Part shown: positions 17,715 through 26,641 of the stretch, one piece after another | Numbering within the stretch: position 1 is the stretch's first letter | How the letters are laid out: each line of letters begins with the position of its first letter | Assembly: GCA_944326475.1 (NCBI GenBank) | Contig: CALVEC010000003.1 | Span: forward strand, 62,001-126,000 | Length of the DNA: 64,000 bases | DNA from: Candidatus Gastranaerophilales bacterium | Lineage (GTDB): Bacteria > Cyanobacteriota > Vampirovibrionia > Gastranaerophilales > Gastranaerophilaceae | Direction: 5' to 3' | The notes under the pieces: generated by a model | What the model saw: only the letters and a program-made list of their open reading frames with translations | Database searches by the model: none | What the model was told of the DNA's origin: nothing | Position numbers and translations under genes: made by a program

Positions 17715-19319
17715 CTATATTTCTTTGTCCAACTTTGAGTTAATTTCATCAAAAACGTAAATATCAAATTTAGTTTGACTTAACATGTAAGTTTCCGCAA
17801 TCAACAGTGCCGTCGGAACAAGCGCAGCTACAAGACTCAGGAAAAGCCCTTGTAAATCTCCGCCGATTTCCGACATAAAATAAGATATATTCATCGAAAA
17901 CTCAATAAATATAATGGAAATAGCTATAACAAGCGAGCGTATTCTTTCCGTGTTGAGCTTTTTGACGGCTTGCAGCCCGTAAATTGTCACACCGTGGTGC
18001 TGATAGTCGCTGAATCCGTCATTTTTTATTACCTGAGATGCCTGGATTTTTTTGCTGCACAAAAATGCATTCACAAAAGAGAAAAATGCAAATATAATCA
18101 AAAATGTTGCAAGCACCAAAAACACAGGACTCAGCCTTAATCCCGAAATCCTTACCCAGCCTGCGGCTTCGGGGAAGCACATAGCCAGGGTATTGGATAC
18201 TCCGTAAGCAAGAAACGGTGCTGTCAGTATACCTATAACTATTTCTCCGACAGATTTTAATTGTAAATTAAATATTTTATCTTTTATGTATCTGATTTTT
18301 GAAGAACTGAGACAGTTTATATATCTTTCTATCCAGAGTTGGTACTCTTTAATAACTGCTTCAAAATCCTCCCTATACTCGTATTTGTCAAGTTCTTTAG
18401 ACATTAATGCAGTGCTGCTTTTGATATATCCGCAGGCAATAGCAAGAACCGCCATTATTCCGACAAGAACCAGTGCTATAAGCACTGCAAATACAGCATT
18501 TTTATTCATGTTCATATAGTATATGAGATTTATTACAAAGAAGCAGAACATAAATAAACCCGAGACAACCAGCATAAATTTTTCAGCGATTGATGAGGAA
18601 GCTGAGGTTTGTTTGTTAGTTTTGTTTTGTAAATACGAATAAACGCCCTGTTTCAATACCAGGCAAATTCCCAAAATAAGTATGGCAAATATGACCAGTG
18701 CTTTAATGTTTGTGGGGAGATGAAGATAATTTTTTGATTCAACGATAGTCAGTCCCATAAAATAGTTAGAAACACCAAACGCACTGATAATAGCGCTGAG
18801 CACCATTGCAATATGCAAAAATATGCCGGTTTTAAAATTCATGGAAATTTTGTTTTTAAGGTCATTTATAACATATCCGACCTGCTTTATTATGGATACT
18901 CTGGCTTTTTCAAGGTCAGCCTTTTGTTTTTCTATTTCCATGCGAACGGAAGAATTTGCGTTTTGTTCGTATAAAGTGTTATTTTCATCCTGCGTAAAAT
19001 CGTTTTTCTCTGTTACAGGTTTTGCTGTCTTGTTTTCCGTGATTTTTATACTGATAAATTCGTCAGTACCGTCAATGATAAACTTACAAACCTTGTCTAT
19101 CTTCAGCTTTTGAAAACTCTGCCCCTTAAACAATATACGGTTATTGGAAAATGTATTTACAATGGTACAGCTATTTTCTTCTGCATTGTTTTCAAGCGTT
19201 ATAATAAGGTCAAAATCAAGATTTAGTTTTACATCGCAATTACTTGCCGTGCCGATATTTATAAATTCTTTGTCATGAAATTCGTGTGTTGTGCAAGATG
19301 TTGTAATTAATATTGACAT
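17715..19319 (-). CDS. FHA-like membrane protein of unknown function
   Basis: The 534-residue protein opens with a beta-rich domain of about 95 residues. Its FINIGTASNCDVKLNLDFDLIITLEN resembles the opening of FHA domains (IG...CDI.L), which bind phosphothreonine, although the conserved FHA Arg/Ser/His residues are not clear. An acidic linker and a helix (EIEKQKADLEKARVSIIKQVG) lead into at least eight transmembrane segments in pairs. It sits between the VWA gene and the zinc-ribbon gene on the same strand. It may be the membrane platform of a small signalling or assembly module. Confidence 0.55.
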   Translation of the reverse strand: MSILITTSCTTHEFHDKEFINIGTASNCDVKLNLDFDLIITLENNAEENSCTIVNTFSNNRILFKGQSFQKLKIDKVCKFIIDGTDEFISIKITENKTAKPVTEKNDFTQDENNTLYEQNANSSVRMEIEKQKADLEKARVSIIKQVGYVINDLKNKISMNFKTGIFLHIAMVLSAIISAFGVSNYFMGLTIVESKNYLHLPTNIKALVIFAILILGICLVLKQGVYSYLQNKTNKQTSASSSIAEKFMLVVSGLFMFCFFVINLIYYMNMNKNAVFAVLIALVLVGIMAVLAIACGYIKSSTALMSKELDKYEYREDFEAVIKEYQLWIERYINCLSSSKIRYIKDKIFNLQLKSVGEIVIGILTAPFLAYGVSNTLAMCFPEAAGWVRISGLRLSPVFLVLATFLIIFAFFSFVNAFLCSKKIQASQVIKNDGFSDYQHHGVTIYGLQAVKKLNTERIRSLVIAISIIFIEFSMNISYFMSEIGGDLQGLFLSLVAALVPTALLIAETYMLSQTKFDIYVFDEINSKLDKEI

Positions 19320-19331
19320 TTTTGATACCTC

Positions 19332-20000
19332 TTATCTTCCGATGGCTTTTAAAAATTCTCTTGATGCTCTATCCGCATTTTGCTCCGGTGAAATAATAAG
19401 TTTCTTTTCACCGAGTACCGGAGTGAGCGTTTCTTTTACCAAATCGAGTTTTTCCGGATGAGCAAACACAAACATCATAGCCAAATCCGGTGTGTATTTT
19501 TTCACTGCAGAAACGTTTTCGGGCAGAGTTTCCCAGTTGATTTGTTTTTCTACGCTTCCTTCATTTTCAAGGTCGCCAATTACAACCACTGCGGGGGTAT
19601 ATCCTTCTTTTTTCATTGTAAGACAGTGTGAAAACGCTTTTTTCAGGGCTTCCCCGTAAGCGGTTCCATACTCATCAGGATTGTATTGCGTAAACGCTTC
19701 CATCGCTTTCTGGATGCCGCTGTTGTTGTGCGGTGTGCCTTCATAGATAAGATATGAAGTTTCGGACACTTTGAGTATTTTAATCTTGTCCTCAGGGTCA
19801 AGCAACGAACAGAGCTGTTTTAAATATTTCTTTTGTTCTGATAATTCTTCCTGATTTGACGCGGAAGAATCGACTACAAACATAACTGCAGCGGGTTTAA
19901 AATCATCTATTTTTATGCTTTTTAAACCTATATACAGGAGTTTTGTGATGATTGCCAATGCGAGAATTATTATTCCTATAATTATAATTTTTCTGTTCAT
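19332..20000 (-). CDS. Membrane-anchored VWA domain protein
   Basis: The 222-residue protein has one N-terminal membrane anchor (IIIIGIIILALAIITKLLYIG) and a von Willebrand A domain outside it. The MIDAS metal-binding start is present (VMFVVDSSASN, DxSxS). A conserved threonine is plausible in EYGTAYGEAL, and an aspartate strand in VVVIGDLENEG. VWA domains bind protein partners through a metal. It is the first gene of the trio with the FHA-like and zinc-ribbon proteins, an order suggesting one operon. The role is unknown. Confidence 0.75.
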   Translation of the reverse strand: MNRKIIIIGIIILALAIITKLLYIGLKSIKIDDFKPAAVMFVVDSSASNQEELSEQKKYLKQLCSLLDPEDKIKILKVSETSYLIYEGTPHNNSGIQKAMEAFTQYNPDEYGTAYGEALKKAFSHCLTMKKEGYTPAVVVIGDLENEGSVEKQINWETLPENVSAVKKYTPDLAMMFVFAHPEKLDLVKETLTPVLGEKKLIISPEQNADRASREFLKAIGR

Positions 20001-20105
20001 TTTGACGCCTGTTCCTCTAATTTTGCCATTATATAATTTTATTTAGTATAGCACAAATACGTCTGTTATTAACAGAACGAATAAAAATTTGAAAAGTTCA
20101 GGTTT

Positions 20106-20729
20106 TTACTCAAAATCTTTGCAGGCAAACTGAACAAAACTTGCAATAAGATTTTCGTTCCAAACTTTTATATGCGGAGGAACTTTTAATACTGCCGGAG
20201 TAAAATTCCAGATATATTTTATCTGCGATGATTGGATAATAAAATCCGCAACCTGTTGTGCAAACTGTCTCGGGACTGTCAAAATTGCAATTTCCACATT
20301 TAGTCTTTGAGCCAGATTTGGCAATTTTGATATATGAAAAATTTGTTTGTTGTTAACTTGTATATCGATTTTATGAGGGTCGTTGTCAAAAAGTGCGAGA
20401 ATATTCAATCCGTAACTGTTGAAATTGTCATATTTTGCAAGCGCAAGCCCGAGGTGTCCTGCACCAACTATGAAAGCATCTTTAACAGTTGCAAAACCGA
20501 GAGTTTTTTCAATAGAATCTTTCAGTTCGGATACAAGATATCCGACGCGGCATTTGCCGGCATTGTTCAAAAGTTTGAAGTCTTTTCTGACCTGCGAATC
20601 ATCTATACCGAGCCTTTGTGAAATTTGAGGACTTGAAATAGACTCTATGCCCTGTTCCATATACTCGGCAAGAATGCTGTGATATAAAGTCAGACGATTT
20701 GAAACTTTTTCTGGAATGTTTTTACTCAT
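20106..20729 (-). CDS. rex: Redox-sensing transcriptional repressor Rex
   Basis: The 207-residue protein has a winged-helix N-terminus (ISSPQISQRLGIDDSQVRKDFKLLNNAGK) and a Rossmann domain (AFIVGAGHLGLALAKYDNF, then LALFDNDPHKI) that binds NADH/NAD. Rex represses fermentation and hydrogenase genes when NADH is low. The ATG at 20729 is chosen because GAGAGG lies upstream; a longer in-frame form starts at 20762. The canonical QVRKDL reads QVRKDF. The [FeFe] hydrogenase operon 3 kb away is a natural target, although no convincing Rex operator was found there. Confidence 0.92.
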   Translation of the reverse strand: MSKNIPEKVSNRLTLYHSILAEYMEQGIESISSPQISQRLGIDDSQVRKDFKLLNNAGKCRVGYLVSELKDSIEKTLGFATVKDAFIVGAGHLGLALAKYDNFNSYGLNILALFDNDPHKIDIQVNNKQIFHISKLPNLAQRLNVEIAILTVPRQFAQQVADFIIQSSQIKYIWNFTPAVLKVPPHIKVWNENLIASFVQFACKDFE

Positions 20730-20805
20730 AAAATCCTCTCTGATATAAAGAGTATAAAACAAATAAAGAAAAAAATCACGATTTATTTTTTAAAAAAGGA
20801 TTTAA

Positions 20806-20836
20806 AAGCCGGGAAAATTTATTTTTCTCCCGGCTT
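20806..20836 (-). terminator. Hairpin terminator after pepA
   Basis: AAGCCGGG (20806-20813) and CCCGGCTT (20829-20836) form an 8-bp stem. On the minus strand it is followed by TTTTAAA, just after the pepA stop. On the plus strand it is followed by GTTTTTG, so it may act both ways. Confidence 0.75.
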
Positions 20837-20844
20837 GTTTTTGT

Positions 20845-22326
20845 CTAACTTAATATATAATTCAAAAGTGTTCTGACGCCTGCTCCGGTTGCTCCTTTTT
20901 TGAGTTCATTGACCGGTTTGTCCAGATATGCCGTGCCGGCGATGTCTATATGTGCCCAGCGTGTTTTCTTTACAAAATTTTGCAGAAACAGTGCTGCTGT
21001 TTGTGTTCCGGCGTATCTCGAGCCGGTATTTTTCATATCAGCTATGTCGCTTTTTAAAGAATCTTTGTATTCTTCAAACATAGGCATTTGCCACAAACGC
21101 TCTCCGCCTGCTGCACCGCATTTTATAAGTTTTTCTATCAAGGACTGGCTGTTGCCCATAATACCGCTGGCAACGCTGCCCAGTGCAACAACACACGCTC
21201 CCGTTAATGTCGCAAGGTCTACAATTTCATCAACATCGAGGTCGCTTGCGTAGCAAAGCGCGTCAGCGAGTGTCAATCTGCCTTCGGCGTCTGTGTTATC
21301 AACTTCAATTGTTTTTCCGTTTTTCGCTGTCAAAATATCTCCGGGTTTGTAAGCGGAAGCACCCGGCATGTTTTCACAAGCCGCAATCAGCCCGTGTATT
21401 TCAACGTTCGGTTTGAGTTCTTTTACAACGCTCATAACCGCAAGAATTGCTGCTGCGCCGGACATATCGTCTTTCATGTTCAGCATTGATGCCGGCGGTT
21501 TTAAATCAAGTCCGCCGCTGTCAAAGCAGATGCCTTTGCCGATTATAGCTATTTTTCTCAGCGGTTTTGAGGGTTTGTATCTCATGTGGATGAATTTCGG
21601 AGGCTGGCTGCTGCCTTTTGCAACGCCGAGAAATGCACCCATTCCCATTTTTTCAATATCATCTTTTTCGTATACTTTTACATCTACATCTTTAAGTGAT
21701 TGAGCTGTTTTTGCAAGAAAAGCGGGCGTAGCAACTTGAGGTGCTTCGTTTGACAAATCTCTTGCAAAATTAACGGCACCTGCAAAAATTTTGCCCTTCT
21801 TTACACCGGCTTTAGCTTTTTTGCAGCTGTCTTCATTTACGTCAATAATTGCAAATTCTTCTATTTTTTTGCCTTTTTTTTCGGATTTGTATTTTTCAAA
21901 AGTGTATGAGCCGATTATTGCACCTTCTGCAATCATCTGCGCTGCAAGTGCTTCGTCAAATCCCCCGATACCTGCACCGTGGAGAATAGAAACAACTTTT
22001 TTTGCATTTGTCATTTTCATGCATTTTTGTATAATTTTACCGGAAAGTTCTCTTAATTTTCCAAGAGTAAAATCTTTATTTTTACCCAATCCGACTATCA
22101 AAACTTTGTCTGCCGGAATTTTTCCGTGTGTGGGCAGAACGTACATTTGACCGTATTTTCCGCTAAAACCTTCCTTCTGGATAACGAAACTGCTTATCAG
22201 GTTTCCGAGAGCCATGTCGACTGCGCCTGTGGCGCCGCCCGGCATTTTTACACCTTCAAAAAGGTTAACAACAAGAACATTTGCCGGAGTCTGTTCTAAC
22301 AATCCTTTTGTTACTGTTAAATTCAT
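20845..22326 (-). CDS. pepA: Leucyl aminopeptidase (M17 family)
   Basis: This 493-residue cytosolic metallopeptidase removes N-terminal residues from peptides. The M17 signature NTDAEGRLTLADAL is intact. Metal and catalytic residues appear in IIGKGICFDSGGLDLKPPASMLNMKDDMSGAAA. The C-terminal half (LATLTGACVVALG, GTQTAALFLQNFV, WAHIDIAGTAY) is conserved, while the N-terminal 160 residues are variable, as usual. It has its own terminator and lies divergent from pgk. Confidence 0.96.
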   Translation of the reverse strand: MNLTVTKGLLEQTPANVLVVNLFEGVKMPGGATGAVDMALGNLISSFVIQKEGFSGKYGQMYVLPTHGKIPADKVLIVGLGKNKDFTLGKLRELSGKIIQKCMKMTNAKKVVSILHGAGIGGFDEALAAQMIAEGAIIGSYTFEKYKSEKKGKKIEEFAIIDVNEDSCKKAKAGVKKGKIFAGAVNFARDLSNEAPQVATPAFLAKTAQSLKDVDVKVYEKDDIEKMGMGAFLGVAKGSSQPPKFIHMRYKPSKPLRKIAIIGKGICFDSGGLDLKPPASMLNMKDDMSGAAAILAVMSVVKELKPNVEIHGLIAACENMPGASAYKPGDILTAKNGKTIEVDNTDAEGRLTLADALCYASDLDVDEIVDLATLTGACVVALGSVASGIMGNSQSLIEKLIKCGAAGGERLWQMPMFEEYKDSLKSDIADMKNTGSRYAGTQTAALFLQNFVKKTRWAHIDIAGTAYLDKPVNELKKGATGAGVRTLLNYILS

Positions 22327-22441
22327 CTTTTCCTCTTTTCAATTTCTGCCTTGCCACAATTATACGCTATAAATTGATTTTAATAAATATTTTTTTGTTG
22401 TATTATTAATTTGTAATGGAGAGTACAAAAAGAGGTGTATT

Positions 22442-23644
22442 ATGAAAAAATCAATTCACGATTTAGGAGACATCAAAGGAAAAAGAGCTCTCGTAAGAGT
22501 AGACGTTAACGTTCCTATGGATGAAAACAAAAATGTTACAGATGACACAAGAATCAGAGCTATTTTGCCTACTTTGCAATTTTTAAAAGATAAAGGTGCA
22601 AAAATTATTCTTATGGCTCACTTAGGCAGACCGAAAGGCGAATGGAAAACAGAATTTTCACTCGAACCCGTTGCAAAATATATGTCTAAACTTCTCGGTG
22701 AAGACGTATTGTTTGTAAAATCTCCGGTCGGCAAAGGTGCAGACAAGGAACTTGAAGCACTTAAAGACGGTCAGGTTGCATTGCTTGAAAATATTCGTTT
22801 CTATAAGGAAGAAGAAGCAAAAGATGACGATATGACTTTTGCACAAGAGCTTGCAAAACTCGGTGATTTCTATGTGAACGATGCGTTCGGCGCAGCTCAC
22901 AGAAAACACACATCAACTGCTAAAGTTGCTCATATTTTAAAACCTGCCGTATCGGGATTGTTGATGGAAAAAGAATTGAGATGCCTGTCTCAGGCTCTTG
23001 ACAATCCTGTAAGACCGTTTACTGCTGTAGTCGGCGGTGCTAAAGTTTCTTCAAAAATCGGTGTTTTGGAAAACTTAATAGATAAAGTTGACAATCTTAT
23101 CATAGGCGGCGGTATGGCTTACACATTTGTAAAAGCAAACGGCGGAAAAATCGGCAACTCTATCTGTGAAGATGACCAGATGGATGTTGCAAAAGCAATT
23201 GAAAAGAAAGCTGCTGATAAAGGCGTCAAAATTGTTATGGCTACTGACGTACTTGCTACGGACGATTTCTCGGGAAAAGGAACAAACAAAGTTGTTGACG
23301 TAAAAAATATTCCTGACGGATTTGAGGGTGTTGATGCCGGTCCTGAAACCCAAAAAGCTTTTGCCGAAGTTCTTAAGAACTCAAAAACTATATTGATGAA
23401 CGGACCTGTCGGTGCATTTGAAAACCCGGCATTTGCAAACGGAACAAAAGCTGTATTGCAGGCTATTGTAGATGCTACGAAAAACGGTGCTGTATCTGTA
23501 ATCGGCGGCGGCGACTCTGTTTCTGCTGCAAAACAGTTCTTCAAAGCAGAAGACTTTACTCACGTTTCTACAGGCGGCGGAGCTTCTCTTGAATTTATTG
23601 AAGGAAAAGTTCTTCCCGGTGTAGCAGCGCTTGATGACAAGTAA
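22442..23644 (+). CDS. pgk: Phosphoglycerate kinase
   Basis: This 400-residue glycolytic enzyme makes ATP from 1,3-bisphosphoglycerate. Hallmarks include RALVRVDVNVPMDE, LMAHLGRPKG, LLENIRFYKEEEAKDD, VNDAFGAAHRKHTST, VVGGAKVSSKIGVLENL, NGPVGAFENPAFANGTKAV and the final VSTGGGASLEFIEG. AGAGGTG precedes the ATG. It is monocistronic, with a strong terminator after it. Codon use is unremarkable. Confidence 0.98.
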   Translation: MKKSIHDLGDIKGKRALVRVDVNVPMDENKNVTDDTRIRAILPTLQFLKDKGAKIILMAHLGRPKGEWKTEFSLEPVAKYMSKLLGEDVLFVKSPVGKGADKELEALKDGQVALLENIRFYKEEEAKDDDMTFAQELAKLGDFYVNDAFGAAHRKHTSTAKVAHILKPAVSGLLMEKELRCLSQALDNPVRPFTAVVGGAKVSSKIGVLENLIDKVDNLIIGGGMAYTFVKANGGKIGNSICEDDQMDVAKAIEKKAADKGVKIVMATDVLATDDFSGKGTNKVVDVKNIPDGFEGVDAGPETQKAFAEVLKNSKTILMNGPVGAFENPAFANGTKAVLQAIVDATKNGAVSVIGGGDSVSAAKQFFKAEDFTHVSTGGGASLEFIEGKVLPGVAALDDK

Positions 23645-23666
23645 TTAACAAAAGCTATAGAATAAG

Positions 23667-23694
23667 AAAGCCCTCAATATTAATTGAGGGCTTT
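23667..23694. terminator. Bidirectional terminator between pgk and the hydrogenase operon
   Basis: AAAGCCCTCAAT (23667-23678) and ATTGAGGGCTTT (23683-23694) form a perfect 12-bp stem with a 4-base loop. It can end transcription of pgk on the plus strand and of the hydrogenase operon on the minus strand. Confidence 0.92.
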
Positions 23695-23714
23695 TATTTA
23701 ATAACGACATTATT

Positions 23715-25169
23715 CTATTTTAAATCATTTATGCATTTGCTTGCGTCAGCGTATTCTTTAACCTTTTTAGTTGTAATACGTTTATTGTTCAGACAAGCCG
23801 AACCTCCGACACAGCCTCCGGGACAAGCCATGACTTCAACAAGATTGCCGTTTGGACATTGACCGTTTTTCGCCCAGCTTTTTAATTCTCTGACAGATTT
23901 TGTGTTTAAGCCGTCGACGCTGGTCGGGAAGATTTCCTCAAAATCTTTGCTTGCAACTTTGACGGATTCTGCAACACCGCCTGTTACCGCAAAGTTTCTG
24001 CCTTCTTTAGATGCTTCGTGTGCAAAATGATAGTCCTCGCACTGCGCAAGTTCTATATTTTTTGCAACAAACAGTGCTCCCATTTCCTCAAAATTCATTA
24101 CAAAATCGGTAACACCGTCAGTCTGGGCTTCTTTCCTTTTTGCAACACAGGGTCCGACAAAAACTGTTACGGCGTTCGGATCTTTTTTCTTCACAAGTTC
24201 TGATGTGTAGTACATCGGAGTTCTTGTTTCAGAGCGGAAGGGTTTCAGTTCCGGCACATGTTTTTCAACGAGCTGATTGTAAGCTGCGCAGCATGATGTT
24301 GTCATAAACTCGTCACCGCGCTCCATACGTTCATGAAAATCTTCAGCCTCTGTTCTTGCTGTAATGTCGGCACCTTCTGCAACTTCAACAACTTCACTGA
24401 AACCGGCATCAATCAAGCCCTGTGCAATTTTGTTAATCGAAACAGGAAGCTGACCGACAACGGACGGAGCGAGCATTGCAACCATTTTTTTACCGTTTTT
24501 CATTGCTTTTAAGATGTCAAACATCTGGCTTTTTTCGTGTACTGCAGCAAACGGGCAGGCTCCTACACAAGCGCCGCAGCTTATACATTTGTCAAAATCA
24601 ATCTCTGCATGTCCGTATTCATTTTTTGTAATTGCATTGACAGGGCACGCATCTTCGCAGGGTACTTTGATTTTTACAATAGCGCTGTAGGGGCATACCT
24701 GCATACATTTTGTACAATTTTTACATTTTTCGCCGTCAATAACAGACTTGCCGTCTTTTATTGATATAGCGCCGAAGCTGCAAGCTGACTGACAAGGTCT
24801 TGCGACACAGCCCTGACACAGGTCTGTTACATATACACGGCTTGGAACGCAGCCTTTGCAGGCAGTTTCAACTACCGTCAGTATATTTTCATCCGGCTTT
24901 TGTCTGTCAACTGCTTTTTGTGCATATTCTGACAAGGGTGTCATTTCATCATCAGCCTCAACACTGTGACCCAGTGAGGCGATTGCACGCTGTCTTAATA
25001 TCGCACGTTCCTTATGAATGCAGCACCTGTAGGGATTGTCCGCATATTTAGGGCGCATTTCAAAAGGTATTATATCTACTGTCTTTTTTAAATCGTTATC
25101 AAGGAAGGCTCTAATCAATCTTACGAGCACTTCACGTTTAAGGTGAGTGGTGTTGCTTTGATTATCCAT
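23715..25169 (-). CDS. hydA: Monomeric [FeFe] hydrogenase (group B-like)
   Basis: The 484-residue enzyme evolves or oxidises H2. The N-terminus has the group-B-type YRCCIHKERAILRQRA region, followed by several cysteine clusters for [4Fe-4S] centres (CKNCTKCMQVCP and CISCGACVGACP). The H-cluster motifs are L1 TTSCCAAY, L2 FVGPCVAKRKEA and L3 VMACPGGCVGGSACL. L1 has alanine where TSCCP is usual; all H-cluster cysteines remain. It is the last of five co-directional genes and overlaps the preceding one by eight bases. Maturases HydE, HydF and HydG are not in the window. Confidence 0.93.
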   Translation of the reverse strand: MDNQSNTTHLKREVLVRLIRAFLDNDLKKTVDIIPFEMRPKYADNPYRCCIHKERAILRQRAIASLGHSVEADDEMTPLSEYAQKAVDRQKPDENILTVVETACKGCVPSRVYVTDLCQGCVARPCQSACSFGAISIKDGKSVIDGEKCKNCTKCMQVCPYSAIVKIKVPCEDACPVNAITKNEYGHAEIDFDKCISCGACVGACPFAAVHEKSQMFDILKAMKNGKKMVAMLAPSVVGQLPVSINKIAQGLIDAGFSEVVEVAEGADITARTEAEDFHERMERGDEFMTTSCCAAYNQLVEKHVPELKPFRSETRTPMYYTSELVKKKDPNAVTVFVGPCVAKRKEAQTDGVTDFVMNFEEMGALFVAKNIELAQCEDYHFAHEASKEGRNFAVTGGVAESVKVASKDFEEIFPTSVDGLNTKSVRELKSWAKNGQCPNGNLVEVMACPGGCVGGSACLNNKRITTKKVKEYADASKCINDLK

Positions 25170-25428
25170 TTATCTTTCTTTCTAATACATTCAATACTTT
25201 CTCAACATTCGCTTCTGTAATTAACTCTCCGTCAATTTTTACAAACGGAGCTTTCATGTATGTTGCGTTTTTGCACAAATCCATACAAGTGTTGGCTTTT
25301 ACTTCAACAAGACTTCTGTATTTAGGCGGAATCAGTGTCTCCAATTCCTGGAGTTTTGACGCGCCCATAACAAAACATGTTGTACCAAGACATATTTCTA
25401 TTTCTATCTTTTTGGCGGAATTTTCCAT
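25162..25428 (-). CDS. Thioredoxin-like [2Fe-2S] ferredoxin domain protein
   Basis: The 88-residue protein has the NuoE-like thioredoxin fold cysteine pattern: ICLGTTCFVMG, then about 35 residues later NTCMDLCKN. Such small ferredoxins carry a [2Fe-2S] cluster and pass electrons to or from hydrogenases. It lies between the phosphatase and the catalytic hydrogenase in the operon and overlaps the latter. It resembles the 86-residue protein that starts the operon, so the two probably serve the two hydrogenases. Confidence 0.85.
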   Translation of the reverse strand: MENSAKKIEIEICLGTTCFVMGASKLQELETLIPPKYRSLVEVKANTCMDLCKNATYMKAPFVKIDGELITEANVEKVLNVLERKING

Positions 25429-25465
25429 TTCGTCTCCTTAATTCACTGGTATCACACCTGAATTT

Positions 25466-26638
25466 TTATATAAATTGCAGGTGTACCTTTTTAATATACC
25501 TTTCTGATAAAATTTTTTCCAGTTGTTTTACAACATTTTTACGAATTTCTAACTGAACCGGCAAAAGCGGGTCATAATGCGCCTCGTTTAATCTTGTTCC
25601 AACCATAAAATCTATACAGTCGGAATCCAAAAGCAGCTCCATTAATTTTCCTGCGGGGTCATCCGGAATGCGACCGCCTTCGTTCAGGTACTCGAGTGTT
25701 TTTGTTAAAGTTAAAATTCCCTCTGTAACCAAATCAACCCCTTCCATGTGAGAACATGCCGGAAGTGCACCCGGACGCGGGCGTTCTGTTGTAATCGTTT
25801 TGTTTAAACATCTCGCTAAAAGATTGGCAGTTGTTCCGCCGCAAATAGCTTTTTTCCCGGGAAAGTCGTTGAAAATTGCCGCATACTCCTCATCCCGCTC
25901 GGCATGATACGGAGGTCCGGTAAAGACAAGCAGTTTTCGCGGCTTTCTGAAATAGAGAACAGCAGCGGAAATATCATCCTTAGCCAGTCTTCCGGGTTCT
26001 TTTAGCTGGGCTTCTTTGACAATAAGCCTTGCTAAGTGCCGGCTTGAAACAGTTTTGTCAGTCTTAAGTTCATCTCGCAAAAAGTCAATAAGTCCTTCAC
26101 GTCTCCAGCCGAGATGGTACTGCTCAGTACCAAGCCCTGATTGTGTAACACCGTCTGAGCAGAAGATGAGCCTGTCTTCGGGTTCAAGTTTAAATTTGTA
26201 AAGGTGCATACGACGGTTTGTGAATTTTTTGGATGTTCTGATTTCCGGTTCATGTTCAACAACTTCACCGTTTCTCATGTGTACAAAATCCGGATTTCCT
26301 TCTTCGACTATTTTTACAAGTCCGCTGTCGTCGCAGTCTATTACTGAAAATGTAGAATAGCTGATTTTTCTCACCTGACAGATTGGCAGTGTTTCCATAA
26401 TAATTTCTGTCGCTTTTGTAAGGTCATGACCAGCAGCAATAAATCTAAGAATCATTGTTGCCGTCATATTGGCGAGAATATTTGCCTTTATGCCGCTGCC
26501 AAGCCCGTCTGACAATACTGCGATAACCCGTCCTTCATCAGGGTATCGTTTCGACATAAAACAGTCGCCGAAAGTGTTTTGTCCGTGCTTTTTCTCCTGA
26601 ACGCAGTCTATATCAATGAAAAAACTCTCATCAACCAT
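25466..26638 (-). CDS. SpoIIE/PP2C-type serine phosphatase of the hydrogenase operon
   Basis: The 390-residue protein has a SpoIIE-like PP2C domain over residues 1-235. Metal-binding aspartates appear in VIAVLSDGLGSGIKANILANMTA, LIFCSDGVTQSGLG and LAKDDISAAVLYF. The C-terminal 150 residues form a second conserved domain (FPGKKAICGGTTANLLARC, GVDLVTEGILTLTKTLEYL) without a name I can give. Its placement beside a PAS-containing hydrogenase suggests it relays an H2 or redox signal by dephosphorylating a target protein. That role is inference from similar gene groupings in clostridial-type anaerobes. Confidence 0.85.
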   Translation of the reverse strand: MVDESFFIDIDCVQEKKHGQNTFGDCFMSKRYPDEGRVIAVLSDGLGSGIKANILANMTATMILRFIAAGHDLTKATEIIMETLPICQVRKISYSTFSVIDCDDSGLVKIVEEGNPDFVHMRNGEVVEHEPEIRTSKKFTNRRMHLYKFKLEPEDRLIFCSDGVTQSGLGTEQYHLGWRREGLIDFLRDELKTDKTVSSRHLARLIVKEAQLKEPGRLAKDDISAAVLYFRKPRKLLVFTGPPYHAERDEEYAAIFNDFPGKKAICGGTTANLLARCLNKTITTERPRPGALPACSHMEGVDLVTEGILTLTKTLEYLNEGGRIPDDPAGKLMELLLDSDCIDFMVGTRLNEAHYDPLLPVQLEIRKNVVKQLEKILSERYIKKVHLQFI

Positions 26639-26641
26639 AGG

